64,000 nt of DNA from Siphonodentalium dalli (Eukaryota > Mollusca > Scaphopoda > Gadilida > Siphonodentaliidae), in the NCBI GenBank assembly GCA_032622095.1, contig CP136061.1, positions 49,547,797-49,611,796 of the forward strand. The letters run 5' to 3'. Made by a program: the position numbers and the translations under genes. This document shows positions 24,342 to 35,299 of the stretch, piece after piece (the stretch's first letter is position 1; every line of letters begins with the position of its first letter). The notes below the pieces were generated by a model. The model saw only the letters and a program-made list of their open reading frames with translations, did no database searches and had not been told where the DNA came from.

Positions 24342-25956
24342 AGCTGAGTTACAGTACTTGCAGCAAGTAATTCCTGTTAAACCATGCACTCCAATAATTG
24401 TAGAGAATTTAGCTATTCTATTAGATGGATATCCATATGGTAAAGCACAATATCTTATAGAGGGTTTTACGAACGGTTTCCGTTTAGGTTTTGTTGGTGC
24501 ACAACATCAGCAGTTCGCTCCCAACCTCAAGTCGGCTTATAATTTACCAACTCAGATCGAAGAAACATTGAACAAAGAAATTTCAGCAGGTCGTATGGCC
24601 GGACCATTTTCGGCACCTCCTTTTCCAAATTTTAGAGTGTCACCAGTGGGTTTGGTTGAAAAGAGGGTTCCAGGGGAATATAGGATGATCCATCATTTAT
24701 CTTATCCTCCTGGGGATTCGGTTAATGATGGTATACCTGCTGAATTTTCGTCTGTTCAATATGCCACTGTTTACGATGCTATCCGGTTGGTAAAATCTGC
24801 AGGGTCAGGTTGCTTTTTAAGCAAAACTGATATATCAAAGGCTTTTAAGTTAATTTGTATACATATTAACGACCAGAATCTTCTGGGGCTCGGTTGGGCT
24901 GGTTCTTTTTATTATGATCGTACGCTCCCTTTTGGTTGCTCCAGCTCTTGTCAAATTTTTGAAGCTTTCAGTACTTCATTGGAATGGATAGCTCGTAAAT
25001 TTGAGATAAACAGGATTACACATGTGATTGATGATTTTTGTATTATCGGGGCTTCAAAGGATATCTGTCAGCGGGCACTTGATAATTTTCTCCAAATTTG
25101 TGGTTTTTTGGGGGTACCTATGTCACCAGAAAAGACAGTTCAACCTCATCAGATCATGACGTTCCTTGGTATCGAGCTTGATTCGTTATTGATGGAAGCT
25201 CGACTACCGGCAGATAAGCTTAAAAATTGTCGTGATAAAATTCAGGCCATGCTTCAGTGTAAAAAAACTACTTTGCGTGAGCTTCAAAGTATTATAGGTC
25301 TCCTAAATTTTTGCTGCTCTGTAATTTTGCCAGGGCGTGTATTCTTAAGGCGGCTAATCAATCTCACACTAAAAGTAACTCAACCGTTTTTCTGCATACG
25401 CCTTACCAAACAAGTCAAAGCGGATTTGAGGCTTTGGCTTAAATTCTTAGAGTCGTTTAATGGTAAAACATTTTTCTTGGATGAGCACTGGCTATCCTCA
25501 CATACCCTGCAACTATACACTGATGCTGCCCAATCCTTTGGGTTTTCAGCAATTTTTGGCAATAAATGGTTTTATGGGCCATTCATTTTGTCCGAAAAGA
25601 TTAACATAGCAGTGTTGGAGCTGTATCCGATAGTTCTTTCTTTATCCATTTGGGGAGAACAAATGGCAAATAAGAGCATAATTTTTTTCTCGGACAATGA
25701 AGCAGTAGTTGCCGTCATTAATAAACAAACATGTAAGGATATTCAATTATTGTCTTTGCTCCGTCAACTGGTTCTCAAATCTTTACAACATAATATACTC
25801 ATTAAAGCTCAACATATACCGGGTAAAAAGAACATCTTAGCAGACGCTCTTTCTCGTTTGCAGGTTACCAAATTCAGGGAAATGGCTCCATGGAGCAACC
25901 CCCTACCAGAACTTGTTCCCAAGGATCTCAGTCTGGATTGCTTGCTGACACGGTGA
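24250..25956 (+). CDS. RT-RH: Reverse transcriptase-RNase H
   Basis: A 568-residue ORF. Reverse transcriptase spans about 95-340 with motif A SKTDISKAFK (Asp194), motif B LPFGCSSSCQIFE (about 226-238) and the catalytic VIDDF (Asp261, Asp262) in place of YxDD. RNase H spans about 418-540 with its acidic set Asp425 (YTDAAQSFG), Glu457 (LELYP), Asp482 (FSDNEA) and Asp532 (ILADALSR). The sequence style (GYRMIHHLSYPPG region, VIDDF) is that of the DIRS/Ngaro group. It overlaps gag by 92 bp at its start and the recombinase by 67 bp at its end. The first Met lies inside gag and need not be the true start. Frame appears intact throughout. Confidence 0.9.
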   Translation: MRSQQGILSVPDLDSVQALEQTPVQTLQPNKAELQYLQQVIPVKPCTPIIVENLAILLDGYPYGKAQYLIEGFTNGFRLGFVGAQHQQFAPNLKSAYNLPTQIEETLNKEISAGRMAGPFSAPPFPNFRVSPVGLVEKRVPGEYRMIHHLSYPPGDSVNDGIPAEFSSVQYATVYDAIRLVKSAGSGCFLSKTDISKAFKLICIHINDQNLLGLGWAGSFYYDRTLPFGCSSSCQIFEAFSTSLEWIARKFEINRITHVIDDFCIIGASKDICQRALDNFLQICGFLGVPMSPEKTVQPHQIMTFLGIELDSLLMEARLPADKLKNCRDKIQAMLQCKKTTLRELQSIIGLLNFCCSVILPGRVFLRRLINLTLKVTQPFFCIRLTKQVKADLRLWLKFLESFNGKTFFLDEHWLSSHTLQLYTDAAQSFGFSAIFGNKWFYGPFILSEKINIAVLELYPIVLSLSIWGEQMANKSIIFFSDNEAVVAVINKQTCKDIQLLSLLRQLVLKSLQHNILIKAQHIPGKKNILADALSRLQVTKFREMAPWSNPLPELVPKDLSLDCLLTR

Positions 25957-26840
25957 ATCATTTGCTAGGTCATTCGCTCGCGCCTAGAACACACCAACAA
26001 TACCAGAAGGCGTGGAGTTTGTTTTCAGAATTTGCTTTGTTATATGGTTTTCCTGCAGCTCTTCCTATCAATAACATTATTTTATTAAAGTTCATTGCTT
26101 TTATGTATAACAGGAATTATGGTTGTAAATCAATCCAAACAATTCTTTCTGCGATATCATTTTACCACAAAGCACGTTGCTTGCCAGACCCTACGTTGCA
26201 ATTTTTAGTCAAAAAGGCACTTGCAGGTGTGTCTCGGTTACGACCTTCAGTAGACCTCCGATTGCCCATAACACGACATATTCTTTTGCGTTTAATTGAA
26301 GCTTTAGATTCATGCTCCTTGTCGCATTATAGGGTCGTTCTTTTCAAAGCTATGTTTTCCCTGGCCTTTTTTGCGTTAGCTCGGGTCGGGGAATTGTGCC
26401 TTACAAATTCTGATAGTCAGTGTAATATTCTACAATACTCGGATATTACCATTGATCATGCTAGGCTCATGGTTACTTTTCGTAATTTTAAGCATAATAT
26501 ATCAGGTAAGCCACATTACATCGCTATTGCAACTCAACAGCCTTCATTAATTTGCCCTATCCAGCGAGTTGCTCAGTATATTTCTATGCGTGGTTTTAAC
26601 TCAGGGCCACTTTTTATTTCTGCTGCAGGACGCCCTATTCAACGACAGGCCTTTGATCAAATATTGAGAACTACCGTTCTTTTTTCTGGACTCGATCCTG
26701 ATTTATACAAGGGACATAGTTTTAGGATAGGGGGTGCTTCGGAAGCCATTGAAAAAGGGTTTTCTGATGCCCAAATTAGGTCTTTGGGGCGTTGGCAGTC
26801 ACAAGCTTTTCTCAAATACATACGCTCCAATCCTCTTTAG
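25890..26840 (+). CDS. YR: Tyrosine recombinase
   Basis: A 316-residue integrase of the lambda/Cre fold that would insert a circular cDNA by strand exchange. The N-terminal SAM-like DNA-binding region is about 18-115 (SLAPRTHQQYQKAWSLF). The catalytic domain has Arg165 (LARVGEL), the H-x-x-R pair His276 and Arg279 (GHSFRIGG), Trp302 in GRWQS and nucleophile Tyr310 (LKYIRS). All catalytic positions are present. The start lies in the end of the RT ORF, in another frame, with 67 bp of overlap. After the stop, 26841-27643 is the 3' untranslated part of the element and contains a GGCAGGTGGCC-type direct repeat near 26907 and 27067. Confidence 0.9.
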   Translation: MEQPPTRTCSQGSQSGLLADTVNHLLGHSLAPRTHQQYQKAWSLFSEFALLYGFPAALPINNIILLKFIAFMYNRNYGCKSIQTILSAISFYHKARCLPDPTLQFLVKKALAGVSRLRPSVDLRLPITRHILLRLIEALDSCSLSHYRVVLFKAMFSLAFFALARVGELCLTNSDSQCNILQYSDITIDHARLMVTFRNFKHNISGKPHYIAIATQQPSLICPIQRVAQYISMRGFNSGPLFISAAGRPIQRQAFDQILRTTVLFSGLDPDLYKGHSFRIGGASEAIEKGFSDAQIRSLGRWQSQAFLKYIRSNPL

Positions 26841-27643
26841 GTTGGTATATCAGCCATGGTTATGGCTGCATTTATTACTAATTAAAATAACTTACCGTAT
26901 TGGTCAAGGCAGGTGGCCTGGCCGCTTGATTATTGCGATTCGTTTTGGTTCTTGTTGAACCTTTTCATAACGACATATTGCCATGTACAGGTATATCAGC
27001 TGATATTTGATCCTATTCAAGACCGATTTGTTGGTTTTGAGTGCAGTAACTGAATTCATTAGGTCGAGGCAGGTGGCCCGGCCAAATTTATATTGTTTGG
27101 TATGGGTACTTGGATGTTTTCAGTGCCTTGTATTTTGTTGATTATCAGAAATTTGCATACTTGTGGTGACAGCAGTGTCATATCGTTGTCAGGCAATTAT
27201 ATGTATGTTTTTATGTAGGTGATTTTAGATTTGTTGAGATGAAGCATTTTGCTAACATGTTAATGATATGTTCACTAGCAGGGGGTGCTAATGTAGGTTT
27301 TGCCTTCATGGGTTGGTTGGTTTTCTATTGGTGTTTTTATTTTAACGTTACATTACAGGTAATAACATAAGTCAGTCCGTTATACTAATTTATAGATATC
27401 AGCAATTTTCCCTCTCTTTCCTTGATCCAGGGTTGGTTTTGGGTGGGGCTGTGATCAAACTTTAAGGTTTTGATCCCTGTGGCGGTTTTGATGCTCCCAC
27501 CTTCACATTATGTTTATTTTCGGTAGTTTATTTTATGAATAAACAGCCATTTAACTGCACTTTATTTTCCTGTTGTGACGAGCAAAACCCTCCCCTGGAC
27601 CAGGTTTACTGAGGTTTTATTTCCTTACTTTTCCACAGCATAA
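26841..27643 (+). other. 3' non-coding region of the YR retrotransposon
   Basis: No ORF. A roughly 20-bp word (GGCAGGTGGCCTGGCCGCTT and GGCAGGTGGCCCGGCCAAAT) occurs near 26907 and 27067. Confidence 0.6.
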
Positions 27644-27908
27644 ATGCAGGCTATGTTTAATAGCCGGTTTTATGTGATGGGATAAGTTAGTTTTGACAGC
27701 CTGTTCTGATCTTGACTGTAGGGTTACCTGACTTTTGATTGGCTGCTGTACACTTCTGTTTTTACCTGTGACGTTTTAGTCGGTCGCTCGATCAAAGAAA
27801 TACAACAGGGTTGTTTTTAATTTTTGCTCTTAAATAAACCCTATTATGTAGGGCTAATTAGTCCTCCTTTATTACACGTAAGTTTCAGCACCAGCTTTTA
27901 TTCTTTTA
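27644..27908 (+). repeat. Right terminal direct repeat of the YR retrotransposon
   Basis: Identical by eye with 19509-19773. It is followed by about 10 bp (TTTACCTGCA) before recognisable MITE sequence resumes with TGTACTATATAC. Confidence 0.9.
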
Positions 27909-28277
27909 TTTACCTGCATGTACTATATACATCATCATATACCTGAGCACATATATTCGCGCTGCAGTCGCGCATATATATATATACATAATTTATACTG
28001 TATTTTAGTATATATATGTATAACATATACCGGTATATATAGGCCTCTATATCTACGCTTGACCAATTTTTGACGGTAACCGGGAATCCACCTTTAAATA
28101 AATCGACGGATGTATTAGATTCGACGCGACAAAGATGCGTCCGTCTGAAACAAAATTGACCGCAGTCGCATCACCGACGGATTTAATACAATTAGATTCG
28201 AGTCAACAAAAATCCGTCGTTTGGAACGGGCCTGACATGCCCTGTTGGTTGAGAAATCAAACTACCAGAATACCTAA

Positions 28278-29553
28278 GGCCCGTTCCAAACGACGGATTT
28301 TTGTCGACTCGAATCTAATTGTATTAAATCCGTCGGTGATGCGACTGCGGTCAATTTCGTTTTAGACGGACGCATCTTCGTCGCATCGAATCTAATACAT
28401 CGGTCGATTTACTTAAAGGTTGATTCCCCGATACCGTCACAAAATGGTCACGTGTAGATATAGAGGCCTATATATACCGGTATGTTATACATATATATAC
28501 TAAAAACAGTATAAATTATGTATATATATATGCGTGATTGCAGCGTGAATATATGTGCACATGTATATGAGGATGTATATAGTACATATAGTTATATAAT
28601 ATATAATAATAGGCGCTACAAATAAATGTTATATCGTGCAACCAATTGCCATATATGTGTATACCATGCATGTAAAGAATTATTATAAATAAGAGACTAC
28701 CACCCATACCCCTTATAATAAGGAATAACGGAATATATTAATTATTATAAATTATAAATCATAGGCTAACACCTATATCCTTTATAATAAGGAATACCGG
28801 TATCTATGAATTATTATAAATCATAGGCTACCATCCCTATCCCACATAATAAGTAATACCGGTTTATATGAATTATTGTATATATGAATTATTATAATTC
28901 AGCGTACCACCCCTACCCCTTATAATAAGTAATACCGGTATATATTAATTATTATACATAAGAGACTACCACCCCTATCCTTACAATAAGGAATATCCGA
29001 ATTATGAATTATTATAAATCAGTTGCTACAATTAACCCCTACCCCTTATACCGGTATATATGAATTATTATAAATCATTGATACTATATTCATTATAAGA
29101 TGTGAGTCAGTGACATGCCATGTTCGTTGAGAAATCAAACTACCAAAATAATTACTATTTGCACAATGTTACCTAAGCAATGCTTATAGATACATCTTTC
29201 TTTATAACAAAGAGAGCGTGCGACAAATGACGTCATGTGGGTATTTCCGCAGATAAGGGGAATCCCCTCATTATTATACCATTATAATATCATTTGCATT
29301 CGTTACTTCGGCAACTTTCGGCTCTTCTCGTCACATATATTAGATTCGAGTCGTCAAAAATCCGTCGTTTGAAACCAAGACGGATTTCAGACGCATCACC
29401 GACGAAGATTCGTCTGAATTGGACGGAGATTCGTCTGTGATGCGTCTGACACGGATCTAATTGTTTCAAACGTCAATTTTTTGACGCATTTAATACAATT
29501 ATGGGTCTGGTATTAGATTCGAGTCGACAAAAATCCGTCGTTTGGAACGGGCC
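28278..29553 (+). mobile_element. GGCCCGTTCC-ended MITE, copy C (complete)
   Basis: A complete 1276-bp copy with terminal GGCCCGTTCCAAACGACGG and its complement, about 38 bp of good terminal identity, and TAA on both sides (28275-28277 and 29554-29556). A 3-bp TWA duplication and GGCCCGTTC-type ends fit PIF/Harbinger MITEs. Inside are subterminal GACGGAC/CGTCTG words, a minisatellite (about 28680-29090) and a near-terminal second TIR-like word at about 29337. No transposase. Confidence 0.75.
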
Positions 29554-29556
29554 TAA

Positions 29557-31455
29557 TTACCGTTCATCACACCATCGCAAAACACACGTGTGTTTCTGCG
29601 AATCTGGTGATTGGGTGAGAAACATCACAAATTCTTTTTGCACAATAAGGTTTGGATCAAACTTAACTCTGTGGGATTAGAATACCTACATCATAATTAA
29701 AACATGGTACTTACGTCTGAAGTGGTGTTCGCAGTGTAAACCAGCTAGTGTATATACTACATACATGTAACCACCCCTGGCTAGTTGGTCCTGTTAATTT
29801 GCTATGACGGTGTGGCATGTTGATATTACTATGAGTTTGGTGTGGTAAAGCAGTGATGTTAATAAACGGTACCGTTCTATTTCTAAATTTATCATGTTCC
29901 TTGTATGCATGGCTACTTCGATCGATTTAAGGAATGAAAGTATCAACGACAGTACTGTAGCTCAACTTTATTCTGAGCAAAATAATGATGAAAAATAAGG
30001 AAAGACAAAACAGTTTTAGTGAATGGATTGTATTTTGAAGATGGAATTGCTTTCATTTCAAACACATTTCCAATAAACATGGGCTACACTGGGGTGTGCC
30101 GATTTAATCAATTGTAATACGACCTTGCCTAAAGCTACATACAAGACTCGTCCTGATTTGTCAGTAGCCTGTATTCCCATGGAGACACGACCGTCGTTTT
30201 GAGGTACAATTCTAGATATTCTGAATTGTACCACAACAAATGTGGTACAATCAGTGCAATGCTGCCAACGCCTCAAACATTCAGAAGTAAATCCACACGG
30301 GCATTGGTTAATGTCATGCTATAGACGGAAGAAAGAGACATATAGCGACTACCTACTGTAATATATAGCATTCTATTTAAGATAGAACATAAATAAGTCT
30401 TAACTGAATTTTTTTGCCAAAAAGGCAAAGAAAAGAGGTCGCTGTTCAATAGTGACGTCATGTTTGGCGTTGCAGTTCTAAGAGAAGAACTGTTTGGTGG
30501 AAATCATACCACGCAGAACTAGAAACTGGGCTATTACATGTATTATATAGCAGGTTGAACGTATGTCACTATAATTTCGACCAAAACATACAGTCGAATT
30601 ACAAAAGAAATAAATACACTGCGCATCGGCGTGTATTATAGAATTTGACCGCAGAAACTGATTGTAGGACTCCGCTTCGTGTCGTCCTACAATCAGTTTC
30701 TTTGTGGTCAAATTCTACTATGCGCAGTGTATTTATTTCTTAAATGTGATCTCTAAAATGGATGCAGACTTCCATGTTTTCTACGAATTTTGGAACCATT
30801 TGGGGTCCCAACTAGAGGTCACCGGAAGATCCATATGAAGTTTGGTGATGATTGCAGAAGGGACGTGGCTATAGGGTGTACCGAAAATTTATTAATTCAA
30901 AGAGTAATATCCAAGATGGCCGATTATCGGATTAGGGATGTGGTTCTGTAGAGTGCGCCAGAGCATTTAGTCAAGCAAAGAATAAAATCAAAGATGGCTG
31001 CCGGCGGACATGGTTTCCATCGCAAATCGTTCAAATTCGATGGCTCCCATCTAGAGGTGATCCTAAACATGACTATATATTTATGCCAATCTGAGTCACT
31101 GCATGTGATCCATGGCTGTATAACAATGCCGTTGTTTATTGCCAATTTGGGCTGATTTGGGTATCAAATTTATGAGAGCAATACTTTACTTTACTCTGGT
31201 CCCATAAAATTCCCCAGCAAAGTGTTCCAGATTACATTAACATGGGCAACGCCGGGTCATACTGGTAGTTAGTACACGCACAAATACTTAGTGCGTTATT
31301 GTTAACTGAAGTGACCGAACTCTGTCATTGATTTTTTGAACACACGAATATGGGTAATTCTGTACCTTCACTTTGGTAGGAGGAATACGATAAGTCGATA
31401 AATACAGGAAATACTCATCTGCAGGCTAAACAACTTACCAAGGTCCAAGTCTGGA
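29557..31455. other. Non-coding stretch with one long hairpin
   Basis: Apart from the hairpin at 30607-30740 nothing is supported. Minus-strand open frames at 30058-30276, 30273-30461 and 30478-30711 look random or run through the hairpin. Confidence 0.45.
30607..30740. repeat. Hairpin with CG-rich loop
   Basis: Arms 30607-30668 and 30681-30740 are reverse complements (AAATAAATACACTGCGCAT; CAGAAACTGATTGTAGGAC) around the loop TCCGCTTCGTGTCG. The left arm carries about 10 additional bases near 30627. Related in design, but not in sequence, to the other foldbacks in this window. Confidence 0.75.
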
Positions 31456-31459
31456 AATA

Positions 31460-31700
31460 GTGTGTCTGACATTATCAGATTGAAGTCCCCAGAGGGTTAG
31501 TTTAATGACGCTACCCCGCATAGGGGGCCAGTGTCACCCAAAGCCACCCTCTGGGGAGATCATGCTGCTTAGGCTTCAACTTCTGGGAGGTATCTACATG
31601 TATAGTCTCATAACATTGTTTTAATTACTTCCCCCTTCTTTTAAGTTTCTATATATCCTATAATTTGCAGAAAATAAAATGCAAGATCCAGGTGGCTAAA
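31460..31700 (+). repeat. Interspersed repeat, copy 1 (second copy at 35300)
   Basis: Shares the order TCTGACATTATCAGATTGAAG, a small hairpin (CCCCAGAGGGTTAG / CCACCCTCTGGGG), CTGCTTAG and a GTTTCTATATATCCTATAATTTGC tail region with 35300-35525. Words quoted are short parts of the match. The tandem array at 31701 starts directly at its end. Confidence 0.6.
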
Positions 31701-31911
31701 CTGAATAAATCTCTATGTGGCTTATATAGTTCTCATAGAAGTAGTTGTTATGACTTGAATAAGTCTCTATGTGGCTTATATAGTTCTCATAGAAGTAGTT
31801 GTTATGACTTGAATAAGTCTCTATGTGGCTTATATAGTTCTCATAGAAGTAGTTGTTATGACTTGAATAAGTCTCTATGTGGCTTATATAGTTCTCATAG
31901 AAGTAGTTTTA
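31701..31911 (+). repeat. 54-bp tandem repeat, four units
   Basis: Four almost identical head-to-tail 54-bp units start at 31701, 31755, 31809 and 31863, the last one slightly shortened. Because 54 is a multiple of three, one frame reads an 18-residue repeat beginning LNKSLCGLYSSHRSS. The open frame 31665-31952 has no other support, so I treat this as a minisatellite rather than a gene. Confidence 0.9.
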
Positions 31912-32019
31912 TCGACTCAATATTTTTGTCTGGCACCGCACCAGTAATGTAAAATAACAAACGAGAACGTGGTTTAGTCGTCAGACCACCAAGGCCCTTT
32001 AAAATGACCACAATCTGAT

Positions 32020-32215
32020 CTTTAATGCTGCCCCAGCGCAATTCCCGCCATGAAAGGGTTAAATCATCACAGTTGTACTTACTTGGTACCAGAGAAACAG
32101 ACTCCTCCCACTGCGCCAGGTATTCGGCGAGAAAGAGATGTCCTGGGGGATTCGATCCCTGACAGTTAGACTGTGCCGTGGCATGGGGCACACTTGTGGC
32201 ATCATACTTGAGAAA
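32020..32215 (-). repeat. Possible SINE-like fragment
   Basis: On the minus strand a word GGATCGAATCC near 32155 resembles a tRNA B-box, followed by a G/C-richer segment unlike its neighbours. No clear A-box, tail or target duplication was seen, so this is weak. Confidence 0.2.
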
Positions 32216-32284
32216 GTATCTCCCTGATTTGCTCAGAATATAGCCAGCGGGGGTACTTCTTTATAACTGCAAGAAAGTACATTT

Positions 32285-32790
32285 GTGACATGCAACCCGC
32301 CCATGGTCAAGTGGTCCTGCTAGTCTGCGGTGATGTTGGTGTGTCCTGCTGAATTGATATGATGCTGGTAGGCCAAAAATAATACCGTTACGAAAAAGAA
32401 CTGTTTTTTTATAAAGTTGACAATTGGCTAATACCATCGATTTGCGAAGAAGCCAATGTCTGTGTGAAACAGTCAAGAACATATATATTTTCGAAACATT
32501 TAATAATGGCTGCGCTGGATTTTGCAAAACGACATATTGATTATAATTGATTAACCATAACTAATACAACCAGTATTAAATTATTACGCAATATAAATGT
32601 ATTTTCATGTTTATACACATAAAGGCTTTTCCTGGATATGTTCAGATTATCAGAACACCGCGAAAATGACAACTTAAAAAACATACTTATTCTTAATAGC
32701 ATCAGTTTGTCCTTACAACATTAGAGCAATTCAGCACGACCCACCAGCATCATAGCAAATACATGGACCACTTGGCCAGGGATGAAACGG
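32285..32790. mobile_element. About 0.5-kb element with long inverted ends
   Basis: The left end around 32290-32345 (CATGGTCAAGTGGTCCTGCT; GTGATGTTGGTG; TGCTGAATT) and the right end around 32730-32790 (AATTCAGCAC; CACCAGCATCATAGCAAA; ACCACTTGGCCAGGG) are imperfect reverse complements over about 55 bp. The interior has no supported gene. Similar end words occur near 10090 and 29770-29815, so it is a dispersed family. Confidence 0.55.
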
Positions 32791-33185
32791 AGAGTTTACT
32801 AGAAATTAAATCGTCGCAAGAATGTGTTGAAATATAGTTCAATAAACAAAAACGCGCTTCATTTAGGTTTTGTTTTAACCCTTTCAGTGCCAGGGGCCGA
32901 TCCCATCGGCCCTAATTTATGGTATGTAAAATCGGCCCTAAAAAAAAAATTTGGGTTGATTGTTTTTGGGTATGCTTAAGCATGCTATGGCGAATTTAAA
33001 AACAAACTGGATAAAACCTTAGGGGCATGTTATAACTCAAAACTATCACCAAGTATGCATAGTAATAATTTTGATGCCCATGAAAAACGTAAGATTCCCT
33101 GGCACTAAACCTACAAAATAAGTCTATTAAAGAATATAAGAAAAAATTATTAAAATTCTAAAAAATAATAACAAATGATGAAAAA
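32791..33185. other. Short AT-rich non-coding stretch
   Basis: Nothing recognised. Confidence 0.4.
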
Positions 33186-33268
33186 TTGTTAGGCCAATGC
33201 ATTCTCTTATATATGCGAGGCGACCCATGGTCGACTCGCATATATAAGAGAATGCATTGGCACAGGGT
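33186..33268. repeat. Hairpin repeat, copy 1
   Basis: CCAATGCATTCTCTTATATA then GCGAGGCGACC-CATGG-TCGACTCGC and the complementary arm TATATAAGAGAATGCATTGG. The right half of this hairpin plus the following CACAGGGTA recurs at 45917-45962. Confidence 0.85.
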
Positions 33269-33269
33269 A

Positions 33270-35299
33270 TATGGGTTGATACAAAAATCGGACTTGGCAC
33301 TGAAATGGTTAAACGAAAACCCGAAACTGTACTACAAGATGAATTCAACCGAATGTTGCCACGTCGCAAGTTGACGTCGTTCCTGTGAACATTTTGTTTT
33401 TAAATTTCATTTGGACACCTCTGTAAATTGGTGGACACATTTATGTATATCTTTTTTCAAGAGTGTTGCTTCTGTTTAATGTCTTGTTTACATGCTGGTT
33501 TGGTATAGGAGTGTGCTAAATTTAGCTAAATTTAGCACGATACTATACACTGCTATCGACCAAGAAGAAGGCGACAGGTGAGGCGAAATATATATAATTA
33601 GTGCGTCACAATAAATATGTTCAACAACACCCAGCGGAATATTTCACTTTAACGCCACATGGCAATTGGCGCTCAAATCCAACAAAGAAACAGAAACTTA
33701 ATATAACTTGCTATTGAGTTTTCTAGGAATTGAAATTATTCATTAAATACCGGAAATTCCATTTCACAAAGATCATACACTGAAAATCTCGTTGACTAAA
33801 ATTGTACTCAACAATTACTCAACGCCACTGTAAGTATAGCTCCAAACAACGTTGATTAAAGTGTTGAGTAAACTTTCTACTCAACTTTTAAAGATTGAAC
33901 GAGGCGATGAAGTGCTAATGTAGAAAATGGTGGGACAACGTGTATATTAAACATCTGGAAATTACTATCGTTATAGATGCACAGTGTTGTATATTGAGTT
34001 ATTGTTCTTAGAATATACTTATTTTATTAATCAACGTAATCATTACATCCGAAACAAATATTCCGGTGTGTCTTTGTGGTGTACTCGCTACTGAACCGCT
34101 GAATACAATTGCTCAACAGATTCTCACTCAACTGTTTGGGTAAAACTTTTAGGCAACGCAATTGCCAATGTTATGCGCGACGCCATTTATTCAGGAAAGT
34201 TCCGGATTCGGAAGTGGACCAATACCCGAAGACTCGGAAAACGTATCTTACGTTATTTTAACTGGAAATTATTCAAAATTTAAAGGGGTACTGTACCCAA
34301 GATGTTGTTGTTGGTTTCTATAATCCCCGAGTCGGAGAATAATGTAACAACTTTTCCATTTTTTGAAAGTTTGTTGAGTACGAAGTATTGTTACGGATGG
34401 CAAATTTACCGGAATGCAAACATACAAATTGTCGTTGTCGAGTAATTTTTGTAAAGTTTTCAACCAAATGAATCAAATAAACATTATATTATATGGTTAG
34501 TAGTCCCATATACTCATTTAAGTTAGTGTACCGTCACTAGTCAATGAGTGGCTTGGGTTTTCTCCCCGTATAAGCATAATGTTTCAAACGATCGTGTGTG
34601 CAATTGTTTTCCTAATCCAATATCCCTCAATTATAATTTGATTACGTTTTGTACACGGAAATTCGAATTTTAAGAGACGCCATTTTATGGCTGGAGCCAT
34701 AAAATCAATTTATATTAAATTATTAACTTTTAAATTATTAAATTTTAAGATAGCCTATTAACCTGAGCGTTTACAGAATACATCTTCGACTCAAATTACT
34801 TATATTTCTATATAGTATCGATAATAGATCGTTGTTATCACCCGGGAATTTATTGAAAATGGCGTACAGTACCCCTTTAACTTAACTATTATAATCAAAA
34901 TGATATAGTATCATACAAGACTTAGTTGCAGAGCGTCAACAAAGTAAATATTCATCCCATGGCATACACGTGCAATACGCGCCGCCGATTTAAGCCATCT
35001 AACCCACACATTCGAAACGACCTAAATTTACCGAAAAATATAAGAAAACAAATTTGTTCATGGCTATATTGATCAGTTTCTTCGAAATCTTCCACGTATG
35101 TATGTTTTTGGTATACCTCTTACCATGTAAATATATCTAAATTTGTTTCGAAGTCGAAGGAGCCATGTCCGTTTAAGCTGCGCGCGAGAGTGAGTGGCAA
35201 AATTGTTATGGCCCGCATCGACGAAGCCAATATCTGAGCATTTATATGCATGATTGGCTGAATCGCCTCAACTGATCAGACTCAACTGCGAAACAGCCT
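33270..35299. other. Non-coding stretch
   Basis: Only a small palindrome is seen near 33512-33540 (GTGCTAAATTTAGCTAAATTTAGCAC region). No gene supported. Confidence 0.45.

Larger units (their letters stand above)
19509..27918 (+). mobile_element. Ngaro-like tyrosine-recombinase retrotransposon
   Basis: An 8.4-kb element with identical 265-bp direct repeats at both ends. It encodes in order an SGNH-hydrolase-like protein, a long proline-rich gag-like protein ending in a Cys/His cluster, RT-RNase H, and a tyrosine recombinase; the last three overlap. There is no DDE integrase, no aspartic protease and no Dam-type methyltransferase. In the classification of YR retroelements, direct repeats and lack of methyltransferase point to Ngaro rather than DIRS. 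The start ATGCAGG and the CCTGCAT near 27913-27919 are inverted, suggesting the right boundary lies about 10 bp past the direct repeat. All three core ORFs are open, so it may be recently active. Confidence 0.85.
18308..28232 (-). mobile_element. GGCCCGTTCC-ended MITE, copy B, split by a retrotransposon
   Basis: Its ends are at 18308 (GGCCCGTTCCAAACGACGG) and 28232 (reverse complement). Orientation is opposite to copy C: the block 18308-18790 corresponds to the reverse of about 29080-29553, and 28030-28232 corresponds to the reverse of the start of copy C. The Ngaro-like retrotransposon (19509 to about 27918) is inserted within it, leaving about 1.5 kb of MITE. Compared with copies A and C, about 70 bp of MITE sequence is missing at the retrotransposon junction. 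No clear 3-bp duplication flanks this copy. Confidence 0.7.

Noticed and set aside
19509-27908. LTR retrotransposon (Gypsy or Copia)
   Set aside because: Terminal direct repeats look like LTRs, but there is no DDE integrase or aspartic protease; a tyrosine recombinase and VIDDF RT place it with YR retroelements.
31900-32215. tRNA gene near the GGATCGAATCC word
   Set aside because: No matching A-box or cloverleaf could be drawn; kept only as a weak SINE-like fragment.
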